This document shows, piece by piece, positions 50,027-58,787 of a stretch of DNA of 64,000 bases (position 1 is its first letter; each line of letters opens with the position of its first letter). The translations under genes and the position numbers were made by a program. Source of the DNA: Bacillota bacterium (lineage in GTDB: Bacteria > Bacillota > Clostridia > Acetivibrionales > DTU013). The notes below the pieces were generated by a model, which saw nothing but the letters and a program-made list of their open reading frames with translations, was not told where the DNA came from and searched no databases. The stretch is from contig JAEZCO010000076.1 of assembly GCA_023433505.1 (NCBI GenBank), forward strand, positions 7,625-71,624, given 5' to 3'.

Positions 50027-50303
50027 GCTTCTCACCACCTTTCACCTAAACACTATTTCTTATAATACCATAAAAAATGTCCAAAAGGCAATCAAAAAAA
50101 ATGCTCCGCCGAAATGGTATCTTTCGGTAAAGATTCTGATGTTTTGAGCTTTCCAATGAGCAATGGGATGACGGCTCATGGGGCAGATTTCATTCGCAGG
50201 ATTCAAAAGCCTCAATCAAACAGAATTTTGTAACTACCGAATCGGCGCTCAAACCGTCGTTTGAGTTAAGCCTTTCAAAAGACGACAGGATGAGATATGT
50301 CGC

Positions 50304-50321
50304 TTGCGGTTGTAGTTGGCT
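50304..50321. repeat. Short repeat shared with 45979-45996
   Basis: An exact 18-bp match to 45979-45996. The surrounding gap (50041-50438) holds no gene; minus-strand text here reads ANYNRKRHIS where the other copy reads ANYNRNRLIS, so a once-coding repeat is possible. Confidence 0.7.
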
Positions 50322-50438
50322 TTTTCCGTCTTATATAGTATGATATAGAAAATTCATATTTTCTTCATTTTGTCTCTTGACACTTACGCGATGTGAGGCT
50401 GTATGTTTGTGATATACTATAAAAAGGAAGTACATTTT

Positions 50439-51443
50439 ATGTTAATGAAAATCGGAGAGATCACAAGTAAATTCGGAATATCGCACCGTTCACTGCATTA
50501 TTGGGAGGATGTGGGTATCATTAGAAGCTCTCGTGCAGACAACGACTACCGCTATTATGATGAGGAAAATCAACAAAAGATACGGCAAATTCTTGTTCTC
50601 CGAAAATTACGATTACCGCTGAAACAAATCATAATGGTTTTAGAAAGTGATAAAACTGTAGAGATTATCGATACTCTGCAGCAGAATTTAAACGAAGTTG
50701 ATGATGAAATCACTGCCCTGTCAACAATACGGTCAATACTTGATTCTTTCATCACAAAATTGAATCAAAACATAATGATAGATTTAAAAGTCAATTTGCT
50801 TGACGACAGCACAATACTTGAAATCGCAGATTCACTAGCCGTGACCAGACCTACGTTAAAGGAAGAAAAAACAGTTGAAGAGCTCGCAAAAGCGGATGAA
50901 AAATTGTCGAAACTGACCGACAGGGATGTCCGTATCATCTATCTGCCGCCTGCAACAGTGGCCAGCGCTCATTATATCGGGGATGGACCGGAAGGACCTT
51001 CCGATGATATGATTAATAAATTCATTGAAGAAACCCATCTGGAAAAAATATATCCCGCTTCGCGTCACTATGGTTTTAACCATCCGAATCCCGGAATGCG
51101 TGAAGACGGTAAATACGGATATGAACGCTGGATGACGATTCCTGCCGATATGATTGTTCCGGCGCCGCTTGAAAAGAAGCATTTTACGGGAGGCCTGTAT
51201 GCGGCATATATGATATTACCGGATGATCTGAACGGGACAGGATGGAACCGCTTATTAGAATGGGCTTTTACCAATAAATATTGGCAGCCATTTACAGACA
51301 ATACGGGAAATTTATCCGGTTCCGGCGAAATAATGTTTGACCTACTGGAAGAACATCTCAATTATTTTAATTGGTTGGAAAACAATAATTTTCATCAAAT
51401 CGATTTATTAATGCCGATTAAGAAAAGGGATGGTAATTTATGA
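50439..51443 (+). CDS. MerR-family regulator with GyrI-like effector domain
   Basis: A 334-residue regulator. Residues 1-70 form the MerR winged helix (MKIGEITSKFGISHRSLHYWEDVGI), ~75-115 the coiled coil, and ~155-330 a GyrI/Rob-like ligand domain recognised by KHFTGGLYAAYMILPDDLNGTGWNRLLEWAF. Such proteins sense lipophilic drugs and activate pumps. The ATG at 50439 has AAGGAAG seven to eight bases ahead; the frame opens at 50403 without similarity. Upstream there is TTGACA at 50377 with TATGTT 19 bp later, a weak MerR-type spacing. A perfect 17-bp terminator hairpin follows. Confidence 0.87.
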   Translation: MLMKIGEITSKFGISHRSLHYWEDVGIIRSSRADNDYRYYDEENQQKIRQILVLRKLRLPLKQIIMVLESDKTVEIIDTLQQNLNEVDDEITALSTIRSILDSFITKLNQNIMIDLKVNLLDDSTILEIADSLAVTRPTLKEEKTVEELAKADEKLSKLTDRDVRIIYLPPATVASAHYIGDGPEGPSDDMINKFIEETHLEKIYPASRHYGFNHPNPGMREDGKYGYERWMTIPADMIVPAPLEKKHFTGGLYAAYMILPDDLNGTGWNRLLEWAFTNKYWQPFTDNTGNLSGSGEIMFDLLEEHLNYFNWLENNNFHQIDLLMPIKKRDGNL

Positions 51444-51455
51444 TTAACTATACCT

Positions 51456-51493
51456 CGAAAGAAGTCGATTGCAATGGCAATCGACTTCTTTCG
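51456..51493. terminator. Intrinsic terminator, perfect 17-bp stem
   Basis: CGAAAGAAGTCGATTGC and its exact complement flank a 4-nt loop (AATG). The stem shares AAAGAAGTCGATT with the terminator at 54704-54739, more than 3 kb away. The strong stem without a long T tract could act on both strands. Confidence 0.8.
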
Positions 51494-51552
51494 TTTACTA
51501 TGATAAAATGCAAATACATATTATACTTTGCTTGTTTCAAGGAGATGATTGT

Positions 51553-51869
51553 TTGAAGCATAAAAAACTGATATTTTCTTTATCCGCCCTACTGATTTTG
51601 ACATTGTTGATTACCGGGGGATATTTTTTGAATCAATATATATCCTTGTTGACAACGGATAAAAGCTGGATACAGGATTTTAACTATCAGGAGAATGAGT
51701 TACATGATCTGGTTTTAAATAGCCAAGGATGTCCAGTGATTCCTATCGCAACTGGAGGAAAAGAATTTCCATCAATAAACTGATTAACAGTTTGAAAGAT
51801 AGCAACATGAAAATGACGGAAGAAACAGTTCTTGAAGACAACTCAATCCTATTAACGATTGATATTTGA
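51553..51869 (+). pseudogene. Small exported protein gene with a frameshift
   Basis: A TTG start at 51553 has GGAG eight bases upstream. Its frame (LKHKKLIFSLSALLILTLLITGGYF, an export signal or membrane anchor, then SWIQDFNYQENELHDLVLNSQG) ends at 51783 after 76 residues. A second frame picks up near 51765 and continues SINKLINSLKDSNMKMTEETVLEDNSILLTIDI to a stop at 51867. The two halves read as one protein of about 105 residues if one base is shifted. I do not recognise the family. Confidence 0.55.
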
Positions 51870-51913
51870 GTTGAACGACGGCTGAACTTCGGATTTATAT
51901 AAGCTAGAAGTAT

Positions 51914-51935
51914 CAGATAAACAAGAATTTATCTG
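51914..51935. repeat. CAGAYAAACA element, copy 3 of 3, hairpin-forming
   Basis: CAGATAAA pairs with TTTATCTG around CAAGAA, a perfect 8-bp stem, 16 bp before the Imm5-like gene. It is related to 41431-41450 and 46127-46146. Confidence 0.55.
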
Positions 51936-51949
51936 TCAAAGGGGAAAAT

Positions 51950-52495
51950 ATGAATTGGCTTGACGAAGTGCAAAATGGAATTAACAGAAAAAATAAGGTT
52001 CTTTTTGCTAAAGATAGTGAATTTTTAGCCGATTTAGCCGCATTGATCCAAGAACAAAATCATCGGACAATGGTCCTGTGGGCATTTGAATTTGCCGCTG
52101 AAACCGTTCAAAGGTTGTCTGAGCGTTATCCGAACGAAAAGCGTCTCGAATACGCTGTGCTGACATCAAAAGATTGGGCTGCCGGCAAAGTAAAAATGCC
52201 CGTGGCGAAGCGTGCGATTTTGCAGGCTCACGCAGTGGCAAAGGAAATCGGCTCTCTTGAAGATATCGCTTTGTGCCATGCCATTGGGCAGGCTTGCGGC
52301 GTAGTTCATGCAAATGGACATGCTATCGGATTTCCAATCTATGATTTGACAGCTATAATTAGGAACTATGGTGTACCCGAATGCAAAAGGGTTGTCGAGG
52401 AGCGTAAGCAGCAATATATTGAGCGGATATATTATTGGCGGGAGCATCATAAAGCCTATCCGTGTGAATGGGCAGATTTTATGACGGCGGATTGA
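51950..52495 (+). CDS. Imm5-like (putative immunity) protein
   Basis: A 181-residue helical protein resembling the Imm5 immunity family: TMVLWAFEFAAETVQRLSERYP, then RLEYAVLTSKDWAAGKVKMPVAKRAILQAHAVAKEIG, then CHAIGQACGVVHANGHAIGFPIYDL are the recurring blocks. It has no signal peptide. Imm5 proteins are proposed to neutralise toxins of polymorphic toxin systems, but no toxin or secretion gene is nearby, so this is either an orphan immunity gene or a family member with another role. AAAGGGG lies before the ATG. The hairpin element at 51914-51935 is directly upstream. Confidence 0.65.
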   Translation: MNWLDEVQNGINRKNKVLFAKDSEFLADLAALIQEQNHRTMVLWAFEFAAETVQRLSERYPNEKRLEYAVLTSKDWAAGKVKMPVAKRAILQAHAVAKEIGSLEDIALCHAIGQACGVVHANGHAIGFPIYDLTAIIRNYGVPECKRVVEERKQQYIERIYYWREHHKAYPCEWADFMTAD

Positions 52496-52566
52496 TTTTG
52501 CAATTTTGAGTGATGTTTCAAAGACCAAGCAGGCGGCATCTTTTATTACCTGACTTTCCATAATTT

Positions 52567-52723
52567 GATCACGCAAATGTAATTACTGCAGGCGATGGTG
52601 AATATCCATATAAAATGTGGCTTTTTGGGATGGTCCGTTGAAGATAACAATCCCGGTTTTGACGGCTCAGACGCAATCTTTCATGCTCGCTCCAAAAATT
52701 TGACGGAATGGGAGGTGTATTAA
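52567..52723 (+). pseudogene. Fragment of a GH43-like glycosidase with a frameshift
   Basis: Two overlapping frames read DHANVITAGDGEYPYKMWLFG (from 52567) and, one base shifted, WSVEDNNPGFDGSDAIFHARS (from 52631) then KNLTEWEVY to a stop at 52721. Together they resemble the blade segment (YPYKMWFFGW..DAIFxARSxDL..WEVY) of GH43/GH32-like five-bladed propeller glycosidases. One extra G in GGGA near 52629 explains the shift. Neither the start nor the rest of the gene is present. The rest of the gap 52496-52926 shows no other gene. Confidence 0.5.
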
Positions 52724-52926
52724 TGTAGTAAATACATGAGAAAAAGACTTGAGAAGCAGTTAAACCCATCTTTTGCGGACTTCTGACCATACCGGCAAAA
52801 GAGCTTGCCACAAAAAGGGTATGACGGAGTGCCTATGGATGCAGGGATATCTTTAAAAAACACTACGGTGCCGACAAAATTGGAAATTCATGATATAATA
52901 TACGCAGAAATTAAAGGAGACGAAGT

Positions 52927-54627
52927 ATGCTAAAATTCAGCGAACTACCCTATAAACGCGTCACGGTTGAGGCTGTGATGGAATTAGCAGAAAAGACGCT
53001 TGCCACACTTAATGCGGCAAAGACGGCGCGGGAGGCTTCGGATGCCATCCGGCAATCGTTTAAAGACGACGTAGAGCTCACCACGGACCTTCAGGTTGCG
53101 CATGTGCGTTATCAAATCAACACAAAGGATGCGTTCTACAAGGCCGAGAACGATTATGTCGACGAGAACAACCCCGCAATACAGCTTGCACAAAAGCGCG
53201 TAACAGACGCGATACTCGACAGCAAGTTCCGCCCGGAACTGGAAAAGGAATTCGGAGATCTCATGTTCCGTAAGTTTGAGAACCAGCGCAGACTGCTCAA
53301 CGAGACCATTTTGCCTGAATTGCAGGAAGAAAATAAGCTCATCTCCCGCTATGACGATCTGCTCGGTGGTGCAGAAATTGAGTTTGATAACAAAACGCTC
53401 AACCTCTCGCAATTCGATCCATACCGCCAGTCTTCCGACCGTTCCATTCGTAAAGCCGCGACGGAGGCGTATTTCGGCTGGTTCGCCGGACGCCGGGAAG
53501 AGCTTGACGCACTATACTCAAAACTTGTGAACATACGGAATACAATTGCCCAAAAGCTTGGTTTCAAGAGCGGCGTTGAGCTGGGTTACGCACGGATGGA
53601 GCGGTTCGACTACGACGAGAGTACGGTAAAAACCTACCGGGAGGATGTAAAGAAATATCTTGTTCCGCTCGTCACCGAATTGCGTGAGCGTCAGCGGAAA
53701 CGTATCGGTGTTGAAAAGCTATACTTCCACGACTACGAGTTCCTTTTTAAAACCGGTAACCCTAATCCGTTCGGCACGCCGGAACAGATGGTTGAGGCAG
53801 CAAGAAAGATGTATAATGAACTATCTCCCGAGTGCGGCGAGTTCTTTGACTTTATGGTAAATGGTGAAATGCTCGACCTTCTGGCTAAACCCGGGAAAAT
53901 GACGGGCGGGTTCTGTACATCGTTCACAAAATACAAGGCACCGTTTATTTTTGCAAATTTCAACGGTACGAAACAGGACGTGGATGTGCTGACGCACGAG
54001 GCGGGGCACGCGTTTCAGGTATACCTGTCCATGCGCGGGCTTGAAAACCCGAATTATTGGTGGCCGACCTACGAGTCATGCGAGATCCACTCGATGTCTA
54101 TGGAGCTCATCACCCGCCCTTGGATGGAAGGGTTCTTTGGCGGCGAAACAGAGAAATTCCTGTATCAGCAGCTTGAAGATGTTCTCAATTTCATCCCTTA
54201 CGGCTGCATGGTAGACGACTTTCAGCACCATGTATACCGCAATCCGAACGAAACTCCGGACGAACGCGCCGCAGCGTGGCGCTCACTTGAGCGCGAGTAT
54301 ATTCCAGACACCGACTATGACGATAATGCTTATCTTAAGAGCGGGCGGCGCTGGCAGCGCCAGTCTCACATTTACAAGGATCCGTTCTACTACATCGACT
54401 ACACGCTTGCGCAAAACTGCGCAATTCAGTTCTTTTTGCGCTTTTCCAAGGGCGACAAGAGTGCGTGGAGCGACTATCTCAGTTTGTGCAAAGCCGGTGG
54501 GTCAAAGACGTTCGTTGCGCTCGTAAAACTTGCGGGGCTAAAATCTCCATTTGAAAAGGATGTGCTGTCCGGGGTGGTAAGCGAACTGAAAGCGATACTG
54601 GATAAGACCGATGACACGAAATTCTAA
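52927..54627 (+). CDS. M3-family oligoendopeptidase
   Basis: A 566-residue cytoplasmic zinc metallopeptidase. The catalytic HEAGHAFQ is at residues 357-364 (His357, Glu358, His361), and the third ligand region ESCEIHSMSMELITRPWMEGFF follows at about residue 385, both in the order seen in the M3 family. The N-terminus LPYKRVTVEAVMELAEKTLATLNAA and the mid-region EEFGDLMFRKFENQRRLLNETI-like helices fit the oligoendopeptidase F group, which trims peptides of about 7-17 residues. GGAG lies seven bases before the ATG. Downstream there is a terminator at 54704. The gene stands alone. Confidence 0.92.
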   Translation: MLKFSELPYKRVTVEAVMELAEKTLATLNAAKTAREASDAIRQSFKDDVELTTDLQVAHVRYQINTKDAFYKAENDYVDENNPAIQLAQKRVTDAILDSKFRPELEKEFGDLMFRKFENQRRLLNETILPELQEENKLISRYDDLLGGAEIEFDNKTLNLSQFDPYRQSSDRSIRKAATEAYFGWFAGRREELDALYSKLVNIRNTIAQKLGFKSGVELGYARMERFDYDESTVKTYREDVKKYLVPLVTELRERQRKRIGVEKLYFHDYEFLFKTGNPNPFGTPEQMVEAARKMYNELSPECGEFFDFMVNGEMLDLLAKPGKMTGGFCTSFTKYKAPFIFANFNGTKQDVDVLTHEAGHAFQVYLSMRGLENPNYWWPTYESCEIHSMSMELITRPWMEGFFGGETEKFLYQQLEDVLNFIPYGCMVDDFQHHVYRNPNETPDERAAAWRSLEREYIPDTDYDDNAYLKSGRRWQRQSHIYKDPFYYIDYTLAQNCAIQFFLRFSKGDKSAWSDYLSLCKAGGSKTFVALVKLAGLKSPFEKDVLSGVVSELKAILDKTDDTKF

Positions 54628-54703
54628 CAAACTCTTTCACCCGAACCGTTTTGGGTGATGGTAGGTTTGGTTTTATTACCTAACTTTTCAAAATATTTTG
54701 TTA

Positions 54704-54739
54704 AAAGAAGTCGATTGTGTTTGCGTAATCGACTTCTTT
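54704..54739. terminator. Intrinsic terminator of the peptidase gene
   Basis: AAAGAAGTCGATT (54704-54716) pairs with AATCGACTTCTTT (54727-54739), a 13-bp stem with a 10-nt loop. The same 13-bp sequence forms the terminator at 51456-51493. Confidence 0.8.
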
Positions 54740-54815
54740 CTATTGCAAAAAAAGGATAGAACGGATTGTTCCTGCACAAAATATCGTAGAACAATCATAG
54801 AGGAGTGTGATTTTT

Positions 54816-56090
54816 TTGCAACGTAATCTGCAGGAAGAATTAAATAAAAAAATCCAGGAATTGAACAATTCCAATGTCCCCCAGCCTATCCGCACCGACG
54901 GATGCGGCGCAATGGACAAAGGTCCCCGGAATGTGGAACGGGATAGGCAAAACCCCGATATGCTGGTCCCGCCTGCTACGGATTTCGGCTTGCTGCCGAA
55001 CCTGAAATTTTCGTTCTCCGATGTCACCATGACATTAAAGCCCGGAGGATGGTCAAGGGAGATTACAAAGCGGGAGCTTCCGGTCTCGGATACCTTTGCC
55101 TTAATCAATATGTGTTTGGACCCCGGCATCCGCGAGCTCCATTCCCATCAGCAATCCGAATGGGGATATGTTCTGGTTGGCAGCATCCGCATAACGGCTG
55201 TTGATGAACTGGGCAGGAACTTTATTGACGATATTCATGCAGGAGAGGGATGGCTGTTCCCGGCAAATATCCCTCATTCATTACAGGCATTGGAAGAAGG
55301 GACGGAGTTTCTGCTTCTTTTTGATAAAGGATATTATTCGGAAAATAATACGTTTTCCATTTCCGACCTGTTTGCCCATATGCCGTTGGATGTGCTTTCG
55401 GCAAACTTCGGCACTCCGGAAAGCACCTTTTCCGGAATTGCTCAAAGCCAACTGTATATCGTGGAAGGCAGTCACCCGGGTACCGTGGAGCAGCAGGAGG
55501 TTCCCTCGCCTTATGGGAAAATACCATTGACCTACAAGCATACGTTGAACAAGATTGAGCCCATAAGGTCTGCCGGAGGTACCCTACGAATCCTGGACTC
55601 CAGAAATTTCCCCGTTTGCAGGACTGTGGCAACGGCCCTGGTAGAGATTGAACCCGGCGGAATGCGTGAGGTCCATTGGCATACCAATAAAGACGAGTTT
55701 CAGTACTATATTTCCGGCGAGGCAAGGATGACGGTGTTCATGCCGGGGCCCAAGGCCAGAACCTTTAATTACCGCGCAGGAGACGTGGGCTATGTTCCGG
55801 TGGGCGGTTTCCATTATATACAAAACGTGGGCAAAGAACCAGTCCGGTACCTTGAATTTTTCAACAGTGATTTCTATTCCGACATTTCCCTTGCCCAATG
55901 GCTTGCATTGACGCCGAAAGAAGTGGTGAAATCCTGCCTCAATCTTCCGGATGAATTTATTGACCGGTTAAACAAGCAAAGCACACCGGTTGTAAAATAT
56001 CCCGGCTTTGAATTTCCGCCGGCCCAGGGTACTCCCCAGAATAAGATCCGGTTAAATAATCCGGGCGTAGTCCCCTCGGTAAAACATTAG
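54816..56090 (+). CDS. oxdC: Bicupin oxalate decarboxylase-type enzyme
   Basis: A 424-residue bicupin. The first cupin has ELHSHQQSEWGYVLVG (metal ligands His, His, Glu) and FPANIPHSLQAL (His); the second has EVHWHTNKDEFQYYISG and VPVGGFHYIQNVG. Between them SENNTFSISDLF matches the flexible lid SENST of B. subtilis OxdC, whose Glu is the proton donor of decarboxylation, so oxalate decarboxylase is favoured over oxalate oxidase. Mn2+ would be the metal. A TTG at 54816, ten bases after AGGAG, is the best start; a GTG at 54807 touches the ribosome site. It has its own terminator at 56120. Confidence 0.82.
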   Translation: MQRNLQEELNKKIQELNNSNVPQPIRTDGCGAMDKGPRNVERDRQNPDMLVPPATDFGLLPNLKFSFSDVTMTLKPGGWSREITKRELPVSDTFALINMCLDPGIRELHSHQQSEWGYVLVGSIRITAVDELGRNFIDDIHAGEGWLFPANIPHSLQALEEGTEFLLLFDKGYYSENNTFSISDLFAHMPLDVLSANFGTPESTFSGIAQSQLYIVEGSHPGTVEQQEVPSPYGKIPLTYKHTLNKIEPIRSAGGTLRILDSRNFPVCRTVATALVEIEPGGMREVHWHTNKDEFQYYISGEARMTVFMPGPKARTFNYRAGDVGYVPVGGFHYIQNVGKEPVRYLEFFNSDFYSDISLAQWLALTPKEVVKSCLNLPDEFIDRLNKQSTPVVKYPGFEFPPAQGTPQNKIRLNNPGVVPSVKH

Positions 56091-56119
56091 CAGAGACAGT
56101 AGCCATACAAACTCAAAAC

Positions 56120-56160
56120 AAAGGACTTGAATCCACAGGGTTTTAAGTCCTTTCTTTATG
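56120..56160 (+). terminator. Intrinsic terminator of the bicupin gene
   Basis: AAAGGACTT (56120-56128) pairs with AAGTCCTTT (56145-56153) followed by CTTTATG. It lies 30 bp after the stop codon of the bicupin gene. Confidence 0.7.
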
Positions 56161-56218
56161 TACGGGAGGTCTCTTCTTAAACAATAAAGCCCATAGCTTT
56201 AAAATATTTTTAATTCTC

Positions 56219-56266
56219 TTGACACAAACAACAGCTTTGTGTAAACTAAGAATAGTTCTCATTCTT
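56219..56266 (+). promoter_or_regulatory. Sigma-A promoter overlapped by a Fur-box-like sequence
   Basis: TTGACA (56219-56224) and TAAACT (56242-56247) are separated by 17 bp. Just after the -10, 56248-56266 holds AAGAAT and ATTCTT as inverted arms; read on the minus strand, AATGAGAACTATTCTTAGT agrees with the Fur box AATGAGAATnATTCTCATT at most positions. The position would block transcription when bound. The next genes are the membrane protein, catalase and YbaN, fitting iron or peroxide control. The 56267-56491 leader contains no clear gene. Confidence 0.6.
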
Positions 56267-56491
56267 TTTAGGTTTTTTGATAACAAAAAATTTGTTGCAT
56301 GAATCATTGAAAAAGGAATTCACCGTGTGGGGCGGACGGATGCCGCGGATTGACAAAAAAACCCTTACCTCATAAACATTTACTCTATACCGCAGCACAT
56401 ACAGAAGTGATAAAAATCCCTAAACCGAAGGATTTTCTTGCAGCCCAGATTAATGCGACAAAGGCTACGAACAGTTCCGGCGGAGAAAATT

Positions 56492-57169
56492 ATGACAAAG
56501 CTGAATGCAAAGAGAAAACCGATAAAATTAATTGAAACGATATTTGACATTGCCTATCTCAGTACGGTGTTTATATCTGCTATCCTGCTTTTAGCAAGCG
56601 GAGAAGCAGGAAGCCTGCGATGGCAGTTTGGCCTGATGGCGCTGGTTTTAGGCGTGGGGGACTCCTTTCATCTGCTTCCGAGAATTTACGACTTGTGGAA
56701 CAGCGGGACGAAAGCACATACAGCGCTTTTGGGCATCGGAAAGCTGGTCGCCTCCATTACAATGACTGTATTCTATGTTATTCTTTGGAATATCGGTGTG
56801 ACTTACTATGAAGGCACTGCCGCCGGGTATATGAATGTAATAATCTATGCCCTTGCCGCGCTGCGCATCCTGTTATGCCTGTTCCCTCAAAACCGCTGGA
56901 CCGCTGAAAACCCTCCCCTGAATTGGTCTATCGGACGGAATATTCCCTTTTTCATTCTGGGGATGATCGTCATGGTGCTCTTTGCAGCAGGGTCACACGC
57001 AGCGAATGGCAGGCTCCCCTTCCTATGGGCCGCCATCCTGATCAGCTTTGCATGCTACCTTCCAGTAGTACTTTTTTCGGGGCGGAACCCCAAGCTTGGA
57101 ATGCTCATGCTTCCCAAAAGCTGCGCCTACGCCGCTATTGTGCTGATGGGCTTTTCGCTGGGCGCGTAA
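56492..57169 (+). CDS. Polytopic membrane protein of unknown function
   Basis: A 225-residue protein with about seven hydrophobic segments: IAYLSTVFISAILLLASG, GLMALVLGVGDSFHLLPRIY, ITMTVFYVILWNIGVTYY, AALRILLCLF, IPFFILGMIVMVLFAAGS and two more at the C-terminus. A charged N-terminus (TKLNAKRKPIK) faces the cytoplasm. I do not recognise a family. The start at 56492 was chosen because CGGAG is about seven bases ahead; the longer frame from 56438 lacks a ribosome site. It is 109 bp before catalase, behind the Fur-like promoter, so it is probably part of the same unit. Confidence 0.7.
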   Translation: MTKLNAKRKPIKLIETIFDIAYLSTVFISAILLLASGEAGSLRWQFGLMALVLGVGDSFHLLPRIYDLWNSGTKAHTALLGIGKLVASITMTVFYVILWNIGVTYYEGTAAGYMNVIIYALAALRILLCLFPQNRWTAENPPLNWSIGRNIPFFILGMIVMVLFAAGSHAANGRLPFLWAAILISFACYLPVVLFSGRNPKLGMLMLPKSCAYAAIVLMGFSLGA

Positions 57170-57278
57170 AAGAATTTTATGCCGCTTTGCACAACCGTTT
57201 TTCTGTTATCTGCAGGCAAAATTAGTGTTTTAAGTACTGAATAAGGGTAAAAATATTAAATCATAAGGAGGTCGTATC

Positions 57279-58787
57279 ATGAGCGAGCACAAGAAATTGA
57301 CCAATGAAGTCGGAGCTCCCATTGCCGACAATGAAAATTCTATTACAGCGGGCCCCCGCGGTCCGGTGGTGATGCAGGATGTCTGGCTGCAGGAAAAGAT
57401 GGCGCATTTCAACCGTGAGGTCATTCCAGAGCGCCGCATGCATGCCAAGGGTTGGGGCGCATACGGTACCCTGACTGTTACCGGAGATATTTCAAAATAT
57501 ACAAAAGCCAAGGTACTGCAGCAGGGGAAAAAGACCGATCTGTTCTTACGTTTTTCCACCGTTGCCGGAGAACGCGGAGCGGCAGACGCCGAGCGCGATA
57601 TCCGCGGCGTTGCCTGCAAATTCTATACTGAAGAAGGAAATTGGGACCTTGTCGGCAACAACACCCCTACTTTTTTTATCCGCGACGTACATAACTTTTC
57701 CGACCTGAACCGCGCGGTAAAACGGGACCCGAGAACAGGCATGCGTTCTCCGCAGAACAATTGGGACTTCTGGACCCTGCTTCCCGAAAGCTTCCACCAG
57801 AGAACCATCGTCATGTCCGACCGTGGCATTCCTGCTTCCTTCCGCACTATGCACTTTTTCGGAGAACATACCTTCTCCTTCTATAATGATAAAAACGAGC
57901 GCTTCTGGTGCAAATTCCATTTCCTCACACAACAGGGGATCAAAAACCTGACGGATGCGGAAGCGGAAAAAATATGCGGTATGGACCGCGAGAGTCATGG
58001 CAGAGATCTGTTCGAGGCGATTGAGAGCGGCAATTATCCCAGATGGACCATGTCTGTCCAGATTATGACCGAAGAGCAGGCGAAAAATCATTATGAAAAC
58101 CCCTTTGATATCACGAAGATCTGGCGTCACAAGGAATTCCCGCTCATTGAAGTCGGCGTTCTTGAGCTCAACCGCAATCCCGAAAACTATTTTGCTGAAG
58201 TAGAGCAGTCGGCATTTACACCTGCGCATGTCGTACCCGGAATCGGTTTCTCCCCTGACAAATTTTTGCAGGGAAGGCTCTTCGCTTACGGCGACGCCCA
58301 AAGATACAGGCTGGGCGTCAACCACAACCAAATCCCGGTTAACCGCGCAAAATGCGAAGTAAATGAATACCACCGTGACGGTGCAATGCGCGTTGACGGC
58401 AATTACGGCGCAACCCCGGCATATTCGCCCAACAGCGCGGGTGTCTGGTCGGCACAGCCTGAAGTGGCGGAACCGCCCCTTGACCTTGAAGGCGCAATGT
58501 ACAGGTTCGACCCCAAGGACGACCCGACAGACGACAATTTCCGGGCCGGCGGTGAGCTGTACCGCCTGATGACCGAAGACAAACGTCTTCTGCTTATCGA
58601 AAATACCGCAAACAATATCGCTCCGGTCACCGACAATGTCAAGTACCGGCACGCGGTGCATTGTTTCCTGGCAGACGCCGAATACGGAGAGCGCATGACC
58701 CAGGCTATGGGCCTGGACTTCGCCAGGGTAAAGGAGCTTGCCAAGCTTGACAATGCCGGACTCATCAAGGCGACTTTGAATCCATGA
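57279..58787 (+). CDS. katA: Haem catalase
   Basis: A 502-residue monofunctional catalase. The distal His lies in ERRMHAKG (about residue 52), the Asn in [12 protein letters not shown], and the proximal Tyr in [14 protein letters not shown], all in the family order; [19 protein letters not shown] replaces the usual [20 protein letters not shown] with small changes. It converts hydrogen peroxide to water and oxygen in the cytoplasm. AAGGAGG lies before the ATG. Its stop overlaps the next gene by 4 bp (ATGA), and the membrane protein upstream is 109 bp away. In a strict anaerobe this is an oxidative-stress gene. Confidence 0.96.
   Translation: MSEHKKLTNEVGAPIADNENSITAGPRGPVVMQDVWLQEKMAHFNREVIPERRMHAKGWGAYGTLTVTGDISKYTKAKVLQQGKKTDLFLRFSTVAGERGAADAERDIRGVACKFYTEEGNWDLVGNNTPTFFIRDVHNFSDLNRAVKRDPRTGMRSPQNNWDFWTLLPESFHQRTIVMSDRGIPASFRTMHFFGEHTFSFYNDKNERFWCKFHFLTQQGIKNLTDAEAEKICGMDRESHGRDLFEAIESGNYPRWTMSVQIMTEEQAKNHYENPFDITKIWRHKEFPLIEVGVLELNRNPENYFAEVEQSAFTPAHVVPGIGFSPDKFLQGRLFAYGDAQRYRLGVNHNQIPVNRAKCEVNEYHRDGAMRVDGNYGATPAYSPNSAGVWSAQPEVAEPPLDLEGAMYRFDPKDDPTDDNFRAGGELYRLMTEDKRLLLIENTANNIAPVTDNVKYRHAVHCFLADAEYGERMTQAMGLDFARVKELAKLDNAGLIKATLNP

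Noticed and set aside
56350..56535. Plus-strand 61-codon frame in the leader of the membrane protein
   Set aside because: Starts at a TTG without ribosome site and overlaps the better-supported gene at 56492; the text shows no family.
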